DNA from: Planctomycetota bacterium
Lineage (GTDB): Bacteria; Planctomycetota; UBA1135; GCA-002686595
Reading direction: 5' to 3'
Length of the DNA: 64,000 nucleotides
NCBI GenBank assembly: GCA_014238415.1
Contig: JABABA010000003.1
Location: 183,786-247,785, forward strand
Positions 8,699 to 16,599 of this stretch are shown in pieces. Below the pieces are notes generated by a model. That model saw nothing but the letters and a program-made list of their open reading frames with translations, was not told where the DNA came from and made no database searches. The translations under genes were made by a program, and so were the position numbers. How positions within the stretch are numbered: the first letter of the stretch is position 1; every line of letters starts with the position of its first letter.

Positions 8699-9513
8699 TG
8701 GATTCCAAGGGACTTGTGCACCTGGGGAACCACGCGCACGGTCAGGCCAAGGTCACGGGCATCTTCCAGCACTTCCGTCAGGAGTTCCTCATCCGGGGCA
8801 CTGATCTGGCGACAAGGGGTTACTGGCTGCAGAAAAAGGGGCACAGCGGGGGCCGACTGGGCCAGATCCTCAAGAATGACCTGGTAGTCCTGGGCGCTGC
8901 GCCCAGCACTCAAGATCAGTTTTGCGCAGGCATCGTGTTCCCGCACAAGCCCCAGACAACGCCGCCGGGCCAGGCGCCACTGCTCAGGCGTCTGGGGATT
9001 CTCTTCGCCCCAGGGTCTCTCCCCCAGGGGTCCTTCCACATCAAGAGGCACGGGAGACCCCATGTCCTGGTAAGGCTTGAGGTCCAAGCTCACGTGATCC
9101 ACCTGCTCCAGCACAGCAGCCAAAGCTTCGGGGTGAGCGCCGGCGGTCTCCAGGTGCAAACGGCGCGGCCCCTTGATTGCAGCCAGGCCACGAATGAACC
9201 CGGGCCACATGAGAGGCTCGCCCCCGGTGATGCTGATGGTGCGCGGCTCGCGGGGCTCTACGCTCAAGATCCATGTCAGGACAATGAAGGGCGAAGCCCA
9301 CAGATCATGCTCTTGAGTGCCTTGCAAACCAAAGACCCGGGCAGGCCCCTGCCCAACTAGCCAGGACTCGGGCGTGTCACACCAGCTGCAACGCAGTGGG
9401 CAGCCCGCTAGACGCACAAAGACCTGGGGTTCGCCGACCCAAGAGCCTTCTCCTTGAATCGAGGCAAAAACCTCAAGTAGCGGGGCGGCAGCGGAATCTC
9501 GCGTCGCATCCAT
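8695..9513 (-). CDS. queE: 7-carboxy-7-deazaguanine synthase QueE (radical SAM)
   Basis: 272 residues from ATG 9513; a TTG seven codons upstream is possible but less likely. FASIQGEG (substrate region), CPLRCSWC (CX3CX2C cluster motif) near residues 37-44 and SITGGEP (SAM-binding GGE) are the signature elements. QueE rearranges 6-carboxytetrahydropterin to 7-carboxy-7-deazaguanine in queuosine or other 7-deazapurine synthesis. No queC, queD or queF lies in the window. It is followed by der with a four-base overlap. Assignment is by motif, since radical SAM enzymes share the cluster, but the GGEP and IQGEG combination is typical of QueE. Confidence 0.88.
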   Translation of the reverse strand: MDATRDSAAAPLLEVFASIQGEGSWVGEPQVFVRLAGCPLRCSWCDTPESWLVGQGPARVFGLQGTQEHDLWASPFIVLTWILSVEPREPRTISITGGEPLMWPGFIRGLAAIKGPRRLHLETAGAHPEALAAVLEQVDHVSLDLKPYQDMGSPVPLDVEGPLGERPWGEENPQTPEQWRLARRRCLGLVREHDACAKLILSAGRSAQDYQVILEDLAQSAPAVPLFLQPVTPCRQISAPDEELLTEVLEDARDLGLTVRVVPQVHKSLGIQ

Positions 9514-9641
9514 GGCAGGGTATTCCGGCTTCAAAGGAATCGCCGGCGGTGGGAAGTGCGCTCGTTCAGGTCGGAAACCAACCCGAAGCAGGCGCGAAAA
9601 ACGCAGAACGCATTGCGCGTCGCTGCGGTGAACCAGATCTT

Positions 9642-9890
9642 CTAGCCCTCAGAAGCCTCAGGGACCTCATCGGAACTTTCGGGTGCAGCAGCGCCCTCCT
9701 CTCCGTCCTCAGTGACGACTTTGGCGGTCTTGACCTTGATGCGTGTACGTACCTTGGGAAGCCCAAAGGGGGAGCCGTCTTCCTCCAGCTTGCCCTCACG
9801 GACGAGTTTCTGAATACGCTCAATGCGGGTAAAAACCGACCTCTCACCGACGAGATTGCTTGCGCCGCGCAGACTGGGATGGATGGACAT
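9642..9890 (-). CDS. PVC-type small basic protein
   Basis: 82 residues. The opening MSIHPSLRGA, the central RSVFTRIERIQKL and the FGLPKVRTRIKVK segment match the small basic protein family I know from Chlamydiae, Verrucomicrobia and Planctomycetes (TIGR04137). The usual protein is about 60 residues; here the last 20 or so residues form an added acidic, alanine/serine-rich tail (EDGEEGAAAPESSDEV). The function is not established; small size and basic core suggest RNA or ribosome contact. A sigma70-like promoter lies just upstream, so it is probably a single-gene transcript. It is good evidence for a PVC host. Confidence 0.8.
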   Translation of the reverse strand: MSIHPSLRGASNLVGERSVFTRIERIQKLVREGKLEEDGSPFGLPKVRTRIKVKTAKVVTEDGEEGAAAPESSDEVPEASEG

Positions 9891-9944
9891 GGCTGGATCT
9901 TGTTTGGGGTGTCTGGGAAAGGCCGCGGCCAGATTGAGCCGAGC

Positions 9945-9973
9945 AATTTAGCGACCTGGGGCCTTGGGCGCAA
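9945..9973 (-). promoter_or_regulatory. Sigma70-like promoter of the small basic protein gene
   Basis: On the minus strand, TTGCGC (9973-9968), a 17-base spacer and TAAATT (9950-9945). Transcription would begin near 9938, giving a leader of about 48 bases before the ATG at 9890. Judged by eye only. Confidence 0.45.
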
Positions 9974-10051
9974 GCATTCCCATGGGGCTCAGGGGGCAAG
10001 GCACCCCCCCGGAGGCCTGCTGGAACTATTTGAGACCCCGTGGGCCGGGCC

Positions 10052-10912
10052 CTAGGGCAGGACCCGGTGGATCGGAACCACATAGGGATCGGGCAGAAGG
10101 CGCCCGCTCCCCCTTGGATCCGGCACCTGCTGCAGTTGATTGATCAGGCTCTTGAGCTCCGCTGCAGTCTTGCCAGCTCCCACCACCAAGAGGATCTTGC
10201 CATGGGTCAACAGAGGTTGCACCGCGGGCAGACCCGCCTCGATCAAAGTGCGATAAGTCGCCTGGGCGTAATTCTGGAATGTCTGACGCTGGTCAGCGTA
10301 TTCCACCGCCTGCACAGTGTAGTGATTGCTGGGATCACGCAACGCCGCATCGGGAGCGAGAAGCGATGTCGGAACGATTGGCACAGAGGCCTCTGGCGAA
10401 TCGACAGGAGAACTCTCACGATCCTCTTTGGGGCGCGGATCCTCAAATGCTGCAAAGTCCGTGCGCATGTTGGAAGGCGTTCCTGAATTGCTGTTCAATC
10501 CTGCCGCAACAACGCCTGGGCTTGCTTTGGTGTTCTGCGTCCAAGGACTGTCCCCGCCCGCAAGCAGCCAGCCAAGGCCGAACGAGATGGTCATCAAGAA
10601 AACGGCCGCAAGCAGAAAAGTACCCAGGCCAAGCGGCAGGACAACCTGCCGGACCTGTCCCTGTGAAGCGCTTGCGGGATTCGCCGATTGAGACGAGTGC
10701 GCAGCAACAGGAGTCACTCCCGGTGGCACCAGACCACCCATGGATTCACCCTGGACTGTGCTCTGATTTTCATGACCCTTCTCAGGATCTGACAGCAGGG
10801 AGCCCTGGCTACCCCGCTGCAAGGAAGGATTCGCCTCGGCCCCCTTGGATTGGCTGACGGGCACCACAGAAGCTCGCAGGGCTTCCAACATATGGTCTTG
10901 ACGCTTGGGCAT
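10052..10912 (-). CDS. Single-pass membrane protein with SPOR-like C-terminus
   Basis: 286 residues from ATG 10912; an upstream in-frame start would add 37 residues with no support. Residues 1-88 are polar and low-complexity (Ser/Gln/Gly), residues 89-117 form one membrane helix (VVLPLGLGTFLL, then FGLGWLL), residues 118-190 are a disordered linker and residues 195-280 form a domain starting HYTVQAVEY with a later GKILLVVGAGKTAAEL. The order YTVQ..., helix, VxVG...A resembles a SPOR-type peptidoglycan-binding fold, but this is weak. It probably anchors a periplasmic domain to the inner membrane. It lies 119 bases after the upstream membrane protein gene, probably the same transcript. Confidence 0.65.
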   Translation of the reverse strand: MPKRQDHMLEALRASVVPVSQSKGAEANPSLQRGSQGSLLSDPEKGHENQSTVQGESMGGLVPPGVTPVAAHSSQSANPASASQGQVRQVVLPLGLGTFLLAAVFLMTISFGLGWLLAGGDSPWTQNTKASPGVVAAGLNSNSGTPSNMRTDFAAFEDPRPKEDRESSPVDSPEASVPIVPTSLLAPDAALRDPSNHYTVQAVEYADQRQTFQNYAQATYRTLIEAGLPAVQPLLTHGKILLVVGAGKTAAELKSLINQLQQVPDPRGSGRLLPDPYVVPIHRVLP

Positions 10913-11031
10913 GGTGATTCGCTGGGCTATGGCACAACCCCGCACCCCGCCCAAGATGAAGAGCCTAGAAATCCGGGGGGCTTCGTTCAATGGGCAGAAA
11001 CCATGGGGCCCCCTGGGCTCCATTCGGTGGA

Positions 11032-12240
11032 TTATCTGCCAGCAGGGCCCACGCCCGAACCACTCTCCTCCCGCACCGACGAGTGGACATCAAGGCCCGC
11101 CAGCCGCCAGGAGGCACCATCCTCCCGTTTCCCCTGCCCGGCAACAATGGTGGCCAGGCCCGTATAGCGCACCCTCCGGGCGTGCTCATGGCCGAAGTGG
11201 ACCACCACCCCCCCCACAGCCCATTCGATCTGAACCCCGAAGGCAGGGCGCCCAGACAGGCTGACCCGAGGACGCAGCTCGGCCTGAGTGATCTCCAGGC
11301 TCTCAACCCGCCCGCGAGCCCCTCCCCCCTGATCCGCCTGCACAAGACTTCCAAGGATGCCCTGGTAGAGGGAATCGAGCAGTTCAGGCTCCACGCTGGA
11401 AGCGAGCAAGCGGTAGATGCCCTCCTCGGTTGTGCTGTCAAAAGCCGCATATACCCGACGCATGAGGGACTCACTGATGACCAGGGACTGGCTCTCCCCA
11501 GGCAGAGCAAGGGCACCCGCGCCGTTGGTGCTCCAGACTCCAGCCAAGAGAATCCCCCCCAACCCAATCATCAACGACCGCCCCTGATGACTGCCGAATA
11601 CACTGACTGCCAAACCCGCAGCCAGGCCCAGGATCAAGAGGGTCATGCTACGCAACACAGGTCGACTACGCACCTCCACGGGCGCTACAGGTGGCAGGGC
11701 AAAGGTGTCGCTCAAGTTCCGATGCCAGGTCCAACGGGGTTCCTCAGCGGTCAAGGCCACATAGTCAAACGAAGCCGCGCCAAGCAGATGCACGGGCAGA
11801 CGTGGCACGCCACCCAGAGAATCTTCAGGAAACAACGACCACTCCAAGGAGACCTGATTGGGAACCTCAAGCAACTCATAGTCCAGCTGCAACAGCAAAG
11901 ACGGCTCGACACCAAAGGCGCCTTGGTAAGCCCCCAGGTAATCTACAGAGCGCACCTGAGCAAGCACACGCAGCCCGTTGACTTCAAGCGCGGCCATCTG
12001 GGGCAAGACCCCGCGAGCTGCGCTGAGTACTTGAGCGCGCTCCACTTCGGTCCAGGTCACCCCCGGCGGCTCTTCCATACCGAACCAATCCCAAAGAACA
12101 CTCTGCTCCCCATTGAGCACTGCGCTCAAACCGCCCCCCTTCAGGTGCAGTTCCAGGAAAACCGGAGGACCTGGATGATTTGACGTCGAATAAGTTCCAC
12201 TCGCCAATACAGCGAGCAGGCACACGCCGCTCAGGATCAC
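11032..12240 (-). CDS. Membrane protein of unknown function
   Basis: 402 residues from GTG 12240, overlapping the TPR lipoprotein stop (GTGA). A hydrophobic N-terminus (about residues 1-17) looks like a signal peptide. Residues 25-190 form a beta-rich extracytoplasmic domain, residues 197-238 contain two closely spaced membrane helices, and the C-terminal 150 residues begin with a helical ESLMRRVYAAFDSTTEEGIYRLL stretch. I do not recognise the family. Coupling to the TPR lipoprotein suggests that the two act together in the envelope. Confidence 0.65.
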   Translation of the reverse strand: MILSGVCLLAVLASGTYSTSNHPGPPVFLELHLKGGGLSAVLNGEQSVLWDWFGMEEPPGVTWTEVERAQVLSAARGVLPQMAALEVNGLRVLAQVRSVDYLGAYQGAFGVEPSLLLQLDYELLEVPNQVSLEWSLFPEDSLGGVPRLPVHLLGAASFDYVALTAEEPRWTWHRNLSDTFALPPVAPVEVRSRPVLRSMTLLILGLAAGLAVSVFGSHQGRSLMIGLGGILLAGVWSTNGAGALALPGESQSLVISESLMRRVYAAFDSTTEEGIYRLLASSVEPELLDSLYQGILGSLVQADQGGGARGRVESLEITQAELRPRVSLSGRPAFGVQIEWAVGGVVVHFGHEHARRVRYTGLATIVAGQGKREDGASWRLAGLDVHSSVREESGSGVGPAGR

Positions 12241-13736
12241 CTTGTGCCTCCGCCAGACGCACCCTCTCCACCCGACTCAGCCCCAGACCCGCCCGGCTCC
12301 AAATCAGCCTCAGAAGGCAAAGTCTGCAGCAATAGGCGGGTCTGCTCTTTCCAACGGTCGTCCTCTTCCGACCGCAGATAGGACTCCAGTACCTGACGTG
12401 CGCTCTGGGCCCGATCTGCGCGCACAAGCGCATCGGCCAGCCTCAAGTGCAGGGGCTCCGGCAACGAGATCCCATCCCTGCGCAAGTCGTCCAGCACCCA
12501 TTGCCACTGCTCCGCCGCAAGCAAGTAGTTCTGCTCAGCATGGAATGCATGCCCACGATAAAGATGAGCTTCAAGGGAATCAGGGTCATGGGTCAAAGCC
12601 TGGTCCAAGAAAACCCCGGCAGCCAGAAAATCCCCCTCTTCAATGGCAGCGACGCCTTGGGCAAGTGCCTCTGCCGCCCTGTAAAGGCGCAATTCGTCCA
12701 GGTCGGGAGCAAGCTCACGGACCCGAGCGAGGACTGCTTCCTTGGCCTTGGGATCCTGCGCTTGACTTATCTCACTGGTCAAGCCCGCCATCAGCTTGCG
12801 AGCCTCAACTCGCAGGACTTCGGCGGCACTTCCAAACTCCTGGTCCCCAAGGCCCAACTCTCGGGCGCGCAAGAATGACTTGATACCCAAGGACCTCTTT
12901 CCCTGGGCCAGCGCCACGAAGCCCGCACGCTTGTAGTGGCCGGCAAGTTCCATCTCCATGGGACGGCCCAGAAGCAGAGCCTCTTCAAAGGTCCTGAGGG
13001 CATCGCCCCACTCCCCATTCAAAATCAAGGCGTCACCCAGAAATACCAGCGCGTCCAGTTCGGAAGGTTCCGCCAGCACCGCGGCGCGCGCATGCTTGAG
13101 GGCCAGTTCCCGATCGGTGCCCAGATGAGAGCGCCCCACCAGTAGATGTGCCTGGGCGAGAGCCCTGCCCATGAAGGGCAGGTCGGGGTCCAAGGACCTG
13201 GCCTGTTCCAACAGTGCCAGGCCCGGTCGCGCACCACCAGGACTGGCGATCAGCACCACGCCTCGTGCGCGCAGAAGTTCCGGAACAGGATCTCCAGGGC
13301 GCAGGGCGGCAGCGGCCAGTTCTCCCTCGGCGGTCTGCAACATGCCAGCCCAGGCGTGGATCTCAGCACTGGTGGCCAAGACCCTTGGATCGTCGCTCTG
13401 GACCCGACGAGCTCTGGCGAGAGCCTGCTCAGCCCCATTCATATCCCCTTCCAGCAAGCACAAACGCGCCCGCAACAAGTCTCCTTCGGGAGCTGCGGCC
13501 AGGGGCGCTGCCTGGGACACCAGGGCACGAGCATTGTCCATGTCGGCCCGATCCAATGCCGCGCGAGCCGCAATGACCCGAGGATCCTGGCTGCGAAGGA
13601 TACGCGGGGCAATCTTGGTGGAATCCCCATCCCGCGCCTGGGGAGAGTTGCCCTGGGAACAAGCACCCAGAACCAGCACCAACAGAAACGGTGCAAGGCA
13701 CGGAACGCCGTCGAGAGGAAATTGCTGGGGTCGCAT
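12237..13736 (-). CDS. TPR-repeat lipoprotein
   Basis: 499 residues from ATG 13736; a longer reading from 13799 lacks a clear start. The N-terminus FLLVLVLGAC is a lipoprotein signal with Cys near residue 27. The mature protein is almost all tetratricopeptide-like helix pairs (ALDRADMDNARALVSQAA, ARAAVLAEPSELDALVFLG, AALDQ-type repeats ending YRGHAFHAEQNYLLAAEQW), followed by an acidic, Gly/Ser-rich tail. TPR lipoproteins act as scaffolds for envelope complexes. It is the first gene of a three- or four-gene minus-strand group and is divergent from mtaB, with 153 bases between starts. Confidence 0.75.
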   Translation of the reverse strand: MRPQQFPLDGVPCLAPFLLVLVLGACSQGNSPQARDGDSTKIAPRILRSQDPRVIAARAALDRADMDNARALVSQAAPLAAAPEGDLLRARLCLLEGDMNGAEQALARARRVQSDDPRVLATSAEIHAWAGMLQTAEGELAAAALRPGDPVPELLRARGVVLIASPGGARPGLALLEQARSLDPDLPFMGRALAQAHLLVGRSHLGTDRELALKHARAAVLAEPSELDALVFLGDALILNGEWGDALRTFEEALLLGRPMEMELAGHYKRAGFVALAQGKRSLGIKSFLRARELGLGDQEFGSAAEVLRVEARKLMAGLTSEISQAQDPKAKEAVLARVRELAPDLDELRLYRAAEALAQGVAAIEEGDFLAAGVFLDQALTHDPDSLEAHLYRGHAFHAEQNYLLAAEQWQWVLDDLRRDGISLPEPLHLRLADALVRADRAQSARQVLESYLRSEEDDRWKEQTRLLLQTLPSEADLEPGGSGAESGGEGASGGGTR

Positions 13737-13889
13737 GGGTATCAGATAGGGTCGCCGACGGGAAACCACACAGAAGGATCGCACGAAGCCCCTGGGCAAG
13801 ACAAGCGTCCCACGCGGGATCCTACCTCCGGAAAGAAGGAGAGGCTACGGACCGCTTCTCTTCCTTGGCGCGACGGCCCGCCCACGGTT

Positions 13890-15191
13890 ATGGTTGCCCC
13901 TGTGAAATCGGTCCGCTTCGTCACATTTGGCTGCAAAGCCAACCAATACGACACCCAGGTCCTGCGAGAAGCTCTGCTTCGCCGAGGCATGGAGGAAGCG
14001 AATTCCAAGGCCGACCTGATCGTGGTCAACACATGCACGGTCACCGCTGAAGCGGGACGCAAAGCGCGCAAGCTGATACGGCGCATCGCCCGGGAACAAC
14101 CCACGGCACGTATCTGCGTCACGGGATGCCTGTCGGAAAGTGAACCCGAAATCCTGCGCACCCTGCCAGGTGTGCAGTGGGTGCTGGGCAACGGCGAGGC
14201 AAAGCGCCCGGTAAATTTTCTCCGTGAGTTGGGACACGAGGTTGATCCCGAAGAACTTGGCATCCCCTCCGGCGTGACTGAATTCAGCGGCCACACCCGC
14301 GCCTTCTTGAAGATACAAGATGGCTGCGACATGGCCTGCGGGTTCTGCATCATTCCCAAGGTGCGCGGTGCCAGCCGTAGCCGACCGGCAGCCGAGTTGT
14401 GCGCCGAAGTGCAACGCCTGGTACTTGCGGGGCATGTGGAAATTGTGCTCTGCGGCATCCATATCGGCCACTGGGGCAGGGACTTGGATTCAAACCTGGC
14501 GGAACTCATGGAGCAACTGGTGGACATTGAGTGCGAAGATCGTGAGGGGCGACCACAGCCCTTCCGCCTCCGTCTCTCTTCCATAGAAGCCACCGAGGTG
14601 GACGCTCATCTGACGAGTCTGATGGCCGACCGACCTGACCGCATCGCCCCCCACCTGCACATGCCCATGCAGTCCGGATCAGATCTGGTTCTGCGTCAGA
14701 TGAATCGCTGGTACGACCGGCGCACCTATCTCGATGCCTGCGCGCGGATCCAAGCGCGCCTGGACCTACCGGCCTTCAGCGCTGATGTTCTGCTGGGCTT
14801 CCCCGGCGAAGGCGAGGCTGAATTCGCAGAGACTCTGGCGGCCGTAGAAGAAGCGGGTTTCGCCCGACTGCACGTGTTCCCCTATTCACCACGCCCCGGA
14901 ACGGCTGCTGCAGAACAAAGCGACCGACCTGCCCCAGAACTCGTGCGCGAACGACGTGCGGCCCTGTCGGAGATGGCCGCCGGGGTGGCCGAGGCCTATG
15001 GGCGCTCACTGATCGGCCGGCGGGACACTGTGGTCCTTGAGGGATTCGTGGGCCTGTCTGGACGCTACCAGCGAGTGCGCGTGGATCCCAAAGAACTGAC
15101 TGGCCTTCCCAAGGCAGTGGATGTGCGCCTGGCCCAAGACCCCACCTCGCCCCTGAGCTTCCTGGGCCGAAGCCCCCTGCCCGTGGCTTGA
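13890..15191 (+). CDS. mtaB: tRNA t(6)A37 methylthiotransferase MtaB
   Basis: 433 residues from ATG 13890; the frame is open far upstream, but the conserved fold starts here (RFVTFGCKANQYDTQ). The UPF0004 domain contributes cysteines in FGCKAN, NTCTVT and TGCLSE; the radical SAM cluster is CDMACGFC (CX3CX2C) near residue 145. HMPMQSGSD and LLGFPGE further on are family markers, and a TRAM-like C-terminus follows. MtaB adds a methylthio group to t6A at position 37 of tRNAs reading ANN codons. The GCKxNQ form fits MtaB rather than MiaB or RimO. Confidence 0.92.
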   Translation: MVAPVKSVRFVTFGCKANQYDTQVLREALLRRGMEEANSKADLIVVNTCTVTAEAGRKARKLIRRIAREQPTARICVTGCLSESEPEILRTLPGVQWVLGNGEAKRPVNFLRELGHEVDPEELGIPSGVTEFSGHTRAFLKIQDGCDMACGFCIIPKVRGASRSRPAAELCAEVQRLVLAGHVEIVLCGIHIGHWGRDLDSNLAELMEQLVDIECEDREGRPQPFRLRLSSIEATEVDAHLTSLMADRPDRIAPHLHMPMQSGSDLVLRQMNRWYDRRTYLDACARIQARLDLPAFSADVLLGFPGEGEAEFAETLAAVEEAGFARLHVFPYSPRPGTAAAEQSDRPAPELVRERRAALSEMAAGVAEAYGRSLIGRRDTVVLEGFVGLSGRYQRVRVDPKELTGLPKAVDVRLAQDPTSPLSFLGRSPLPVA

Positions 15192-15254
15192 CAGCCGCCT
15201 TTCCCCTAGAATGTTGTCGGGCCTGCAGCGTGGGCCCTTGGTTCCGTCCTTGCC

Positions 15255-16052
15255 ATGTCCCCCCACGATCCGCCCTCTGAACTCGCCAGCCTTGCTCGCG
15301 CCCTCGCACGCGAAACCCAGCGCAGGGGGTGGCACGGCCAGAAGCAAACGGAAATGGCCCCCACCGGCCCTGAAACCGATGCCGGTTCCATGCCAGGTGC
15401 GCAGCCCGAGGTGAGTGCAACCGGAGATCCGCCCGGAGAGCGGGATCCAGCAGATGCCCTGACACGAAACCGACAGGACGCCGCCCGGGCAACAAATCTG
15501 ACCGAGCTTCAGCGTGGAATCGAGGCCTGCCGGGCATGTGATCTGTGCCAAAGCCGAAAAAATCCGGTCTTCGCCAAAGGGGATGGCTCCTCCGGAGTCA
15601 CCTTCCTCAATCTGGCCCCCGGAGCGGCGGAAGAAGCCTGCGGCAGCCCCCTGGCGGGCCCCCCAGGGGACTTGCTGGACAAAATCATCATCCAGGGCAT
15701 GAAGCTGACACCCCAAAAAACCGCCCTGGTCAGCCTGGTCCAATGCCGGCCACCCGAGGACCGAGCCCCCACCCGGCAGGAGGTGGAGCTCTGCTCCCCC
15801 TGGTTCCAGCGCCAGGTGGAACTGCTCAAATCCCGGGTCCTGGTGCCTCTGGGGGGGCCCTGCGCTGGCTCGCTTCTGGGCCAGAACCCTGACCTCAAGA
15901 GCCTGAGAGGCCGAATTCACCGGCCAGAGGGCCCCCCCGTGGTGCCCACACACCATCCCAGGGAGTTGCTCAAGACCCCTGCAGCCAAGGCCGCCTGCTG
16001 GGAGGACATCCAACTCACCATGAAGGAGTTGGGCCTGCCCTTGGGAACCTGA
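15255..16052 (+). CDS. Uracil-DNA glycosylase family 4-like protein, altered active site
   Basis: 265 residues. Residues 1-80 are a low-complexity extension. The UDG fold follows: CRACDLC (Cys92, Cys95), LVQC (Cys164) and ELC (Cys180) give the four cysteines expected for the 4Fe-4S cluster, and QCRPPEDR, LVPLGG, LRGR and THHPREL (residues 232-238) match family 4. However, the catalytic loop normally GE(A/G)PG reads NLAPG (119-123), so the acidic residue is replaced by Leu120, and the loop after it is shortened. It may be an inactive or altered-specificity relative. It follows mtaB by 63 bases. Confidence 0.8.
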   Translation: MSPHDPPSELASLARALARETQRRGWHGQKQTEMAPTGPETDAGSMPGAQPEVSATGDPPGERDPADALTRNRQDAARATNLTELQRGIEACRACDLCQSRKNPVFAKGDGSSGVTFLNLAPGAAEEACGSPLAGPPGDLLDKIIIQGMKLTPQKTALVSLVQCRPPEDRAPTRQEVELCSPWFQRQVELLKSRVLVPLGGPCAGSLLGQNPDLKSLRGRIHRPEGPPVVPTHHPRELLKTPAAKAACWEDIQLTMKELGLPLGT

Positions 16053-16083
16053 AGGGGATCCGCCCCCCCTGAACGAGCACCTG

Positions 16084-16105
16084 CCGGGGGGTAACCGGCC
16101 CCCGG
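16084..16105 (+). terminator. GC hairpin after the glycosylase gene
   Basis: CCGGGGG (16084-16090) pairs with CCCCCGG (16099-16105) around an 8-base loop, 31 bases after the stop at 16052. No T-run follows, so terminator function is uncertain. Confidence 0.35.
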
Positions 16106-16163
16106 GCCCCGGGTAGGGGCGGTGCGGGTTGCCCCCGTCAGCAGAGAGAGCTCAGCGTGAGCG

Positions 16164-16192
16164 TTGACCCTCCCTGCCCCCAGGGGTATGCT
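16164..16192 (+). promoter_or_regulatory. Sigma70-like promoter of the secretin cluster
   Basis: TTGACC (16164-16169), 17-base spacer, TATGCT (16187-16192). This is the best match to a sigma70 promoter that I found in the window. A start near 16199 would give a leader of about 400 bases before the secretin ATG at 16600. Confidence 0.55.
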
Positions 16193-16599
16193 CCCGCTCC
16201 TTCTTTTCCAAAACCAATCAACCCCGCGGCCTGTCCGCGGGGGCCCCACCCAGGCCCTTGGGTCCTGCGCGCCAGGACATTCTTGGGCTCCAACCGGTAT
16301 CAACCCTCGTGCCCGGGCCGCGCCGCAAGCTGCGCATCCCCCGCGAGTATCGGTCCTGGGCCGTTCCTTACCAGCCACATCACTCACCCCGTTGACAGCA
16401 ACCGCTGCTTCCCACGAAAGAGAAGCAGCGCAACCTCCGACGGGTTCTCTTGATTGCTGTGCGTACGATTCTCTTCGTGCGCGCTGCATGCTTCTCCCCC
16501 CATCCCGTGCACCGAACCAGTCGGCGCTCGCGGATCCCCTTCTGTATTTCCTTGAGGTCGGTCCCGCCGACCCCAGGTCACCCACCCCCCCCAAGCCCC

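Larger units (their letters stand above)
16053..16599 (+). other. Gene-free region with promoter and hairpin-rich leader
   Basis: 547 bases without a supported gene. It holds a GC hairpin just after the glycosylase gene (16084-16105), a sigma70-like promoter (16164-16192) and about 400 bases of presumptive leader for the first secretin gene. The leader contains three short perfect hairpins: 16222-16242 (CCCCGCGG/CCGCGGGG), 16262-16278 (GTCCTG/CAGGAC) and 16403-16430 (CGCTGCTTC/GAAGCAGCG, with a possible CGAAAG tetraloop). Frames open through it have no good start or codon pattern. Confidence 0.6.

Noticed and set aside
10990..12183. Plus-strand frame of 397 codons opposite the membrane protein gene
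   Set aside because: Pro/Gln/Arg-rich without domains or membrane pattern. The minus-strand frame has a signal peptide, helices and coupled start, so it is the real gene.
16395..16460. Resemblance to the c-di-GMP-I (GEMM) riboswitch
   Set aside because: A GNRA-like loop and GCAACCTCCG recall one half of the motif, but the conserved second stem and its tetraloop receptor are not there. Kept only as a weak hint in the leader finding.
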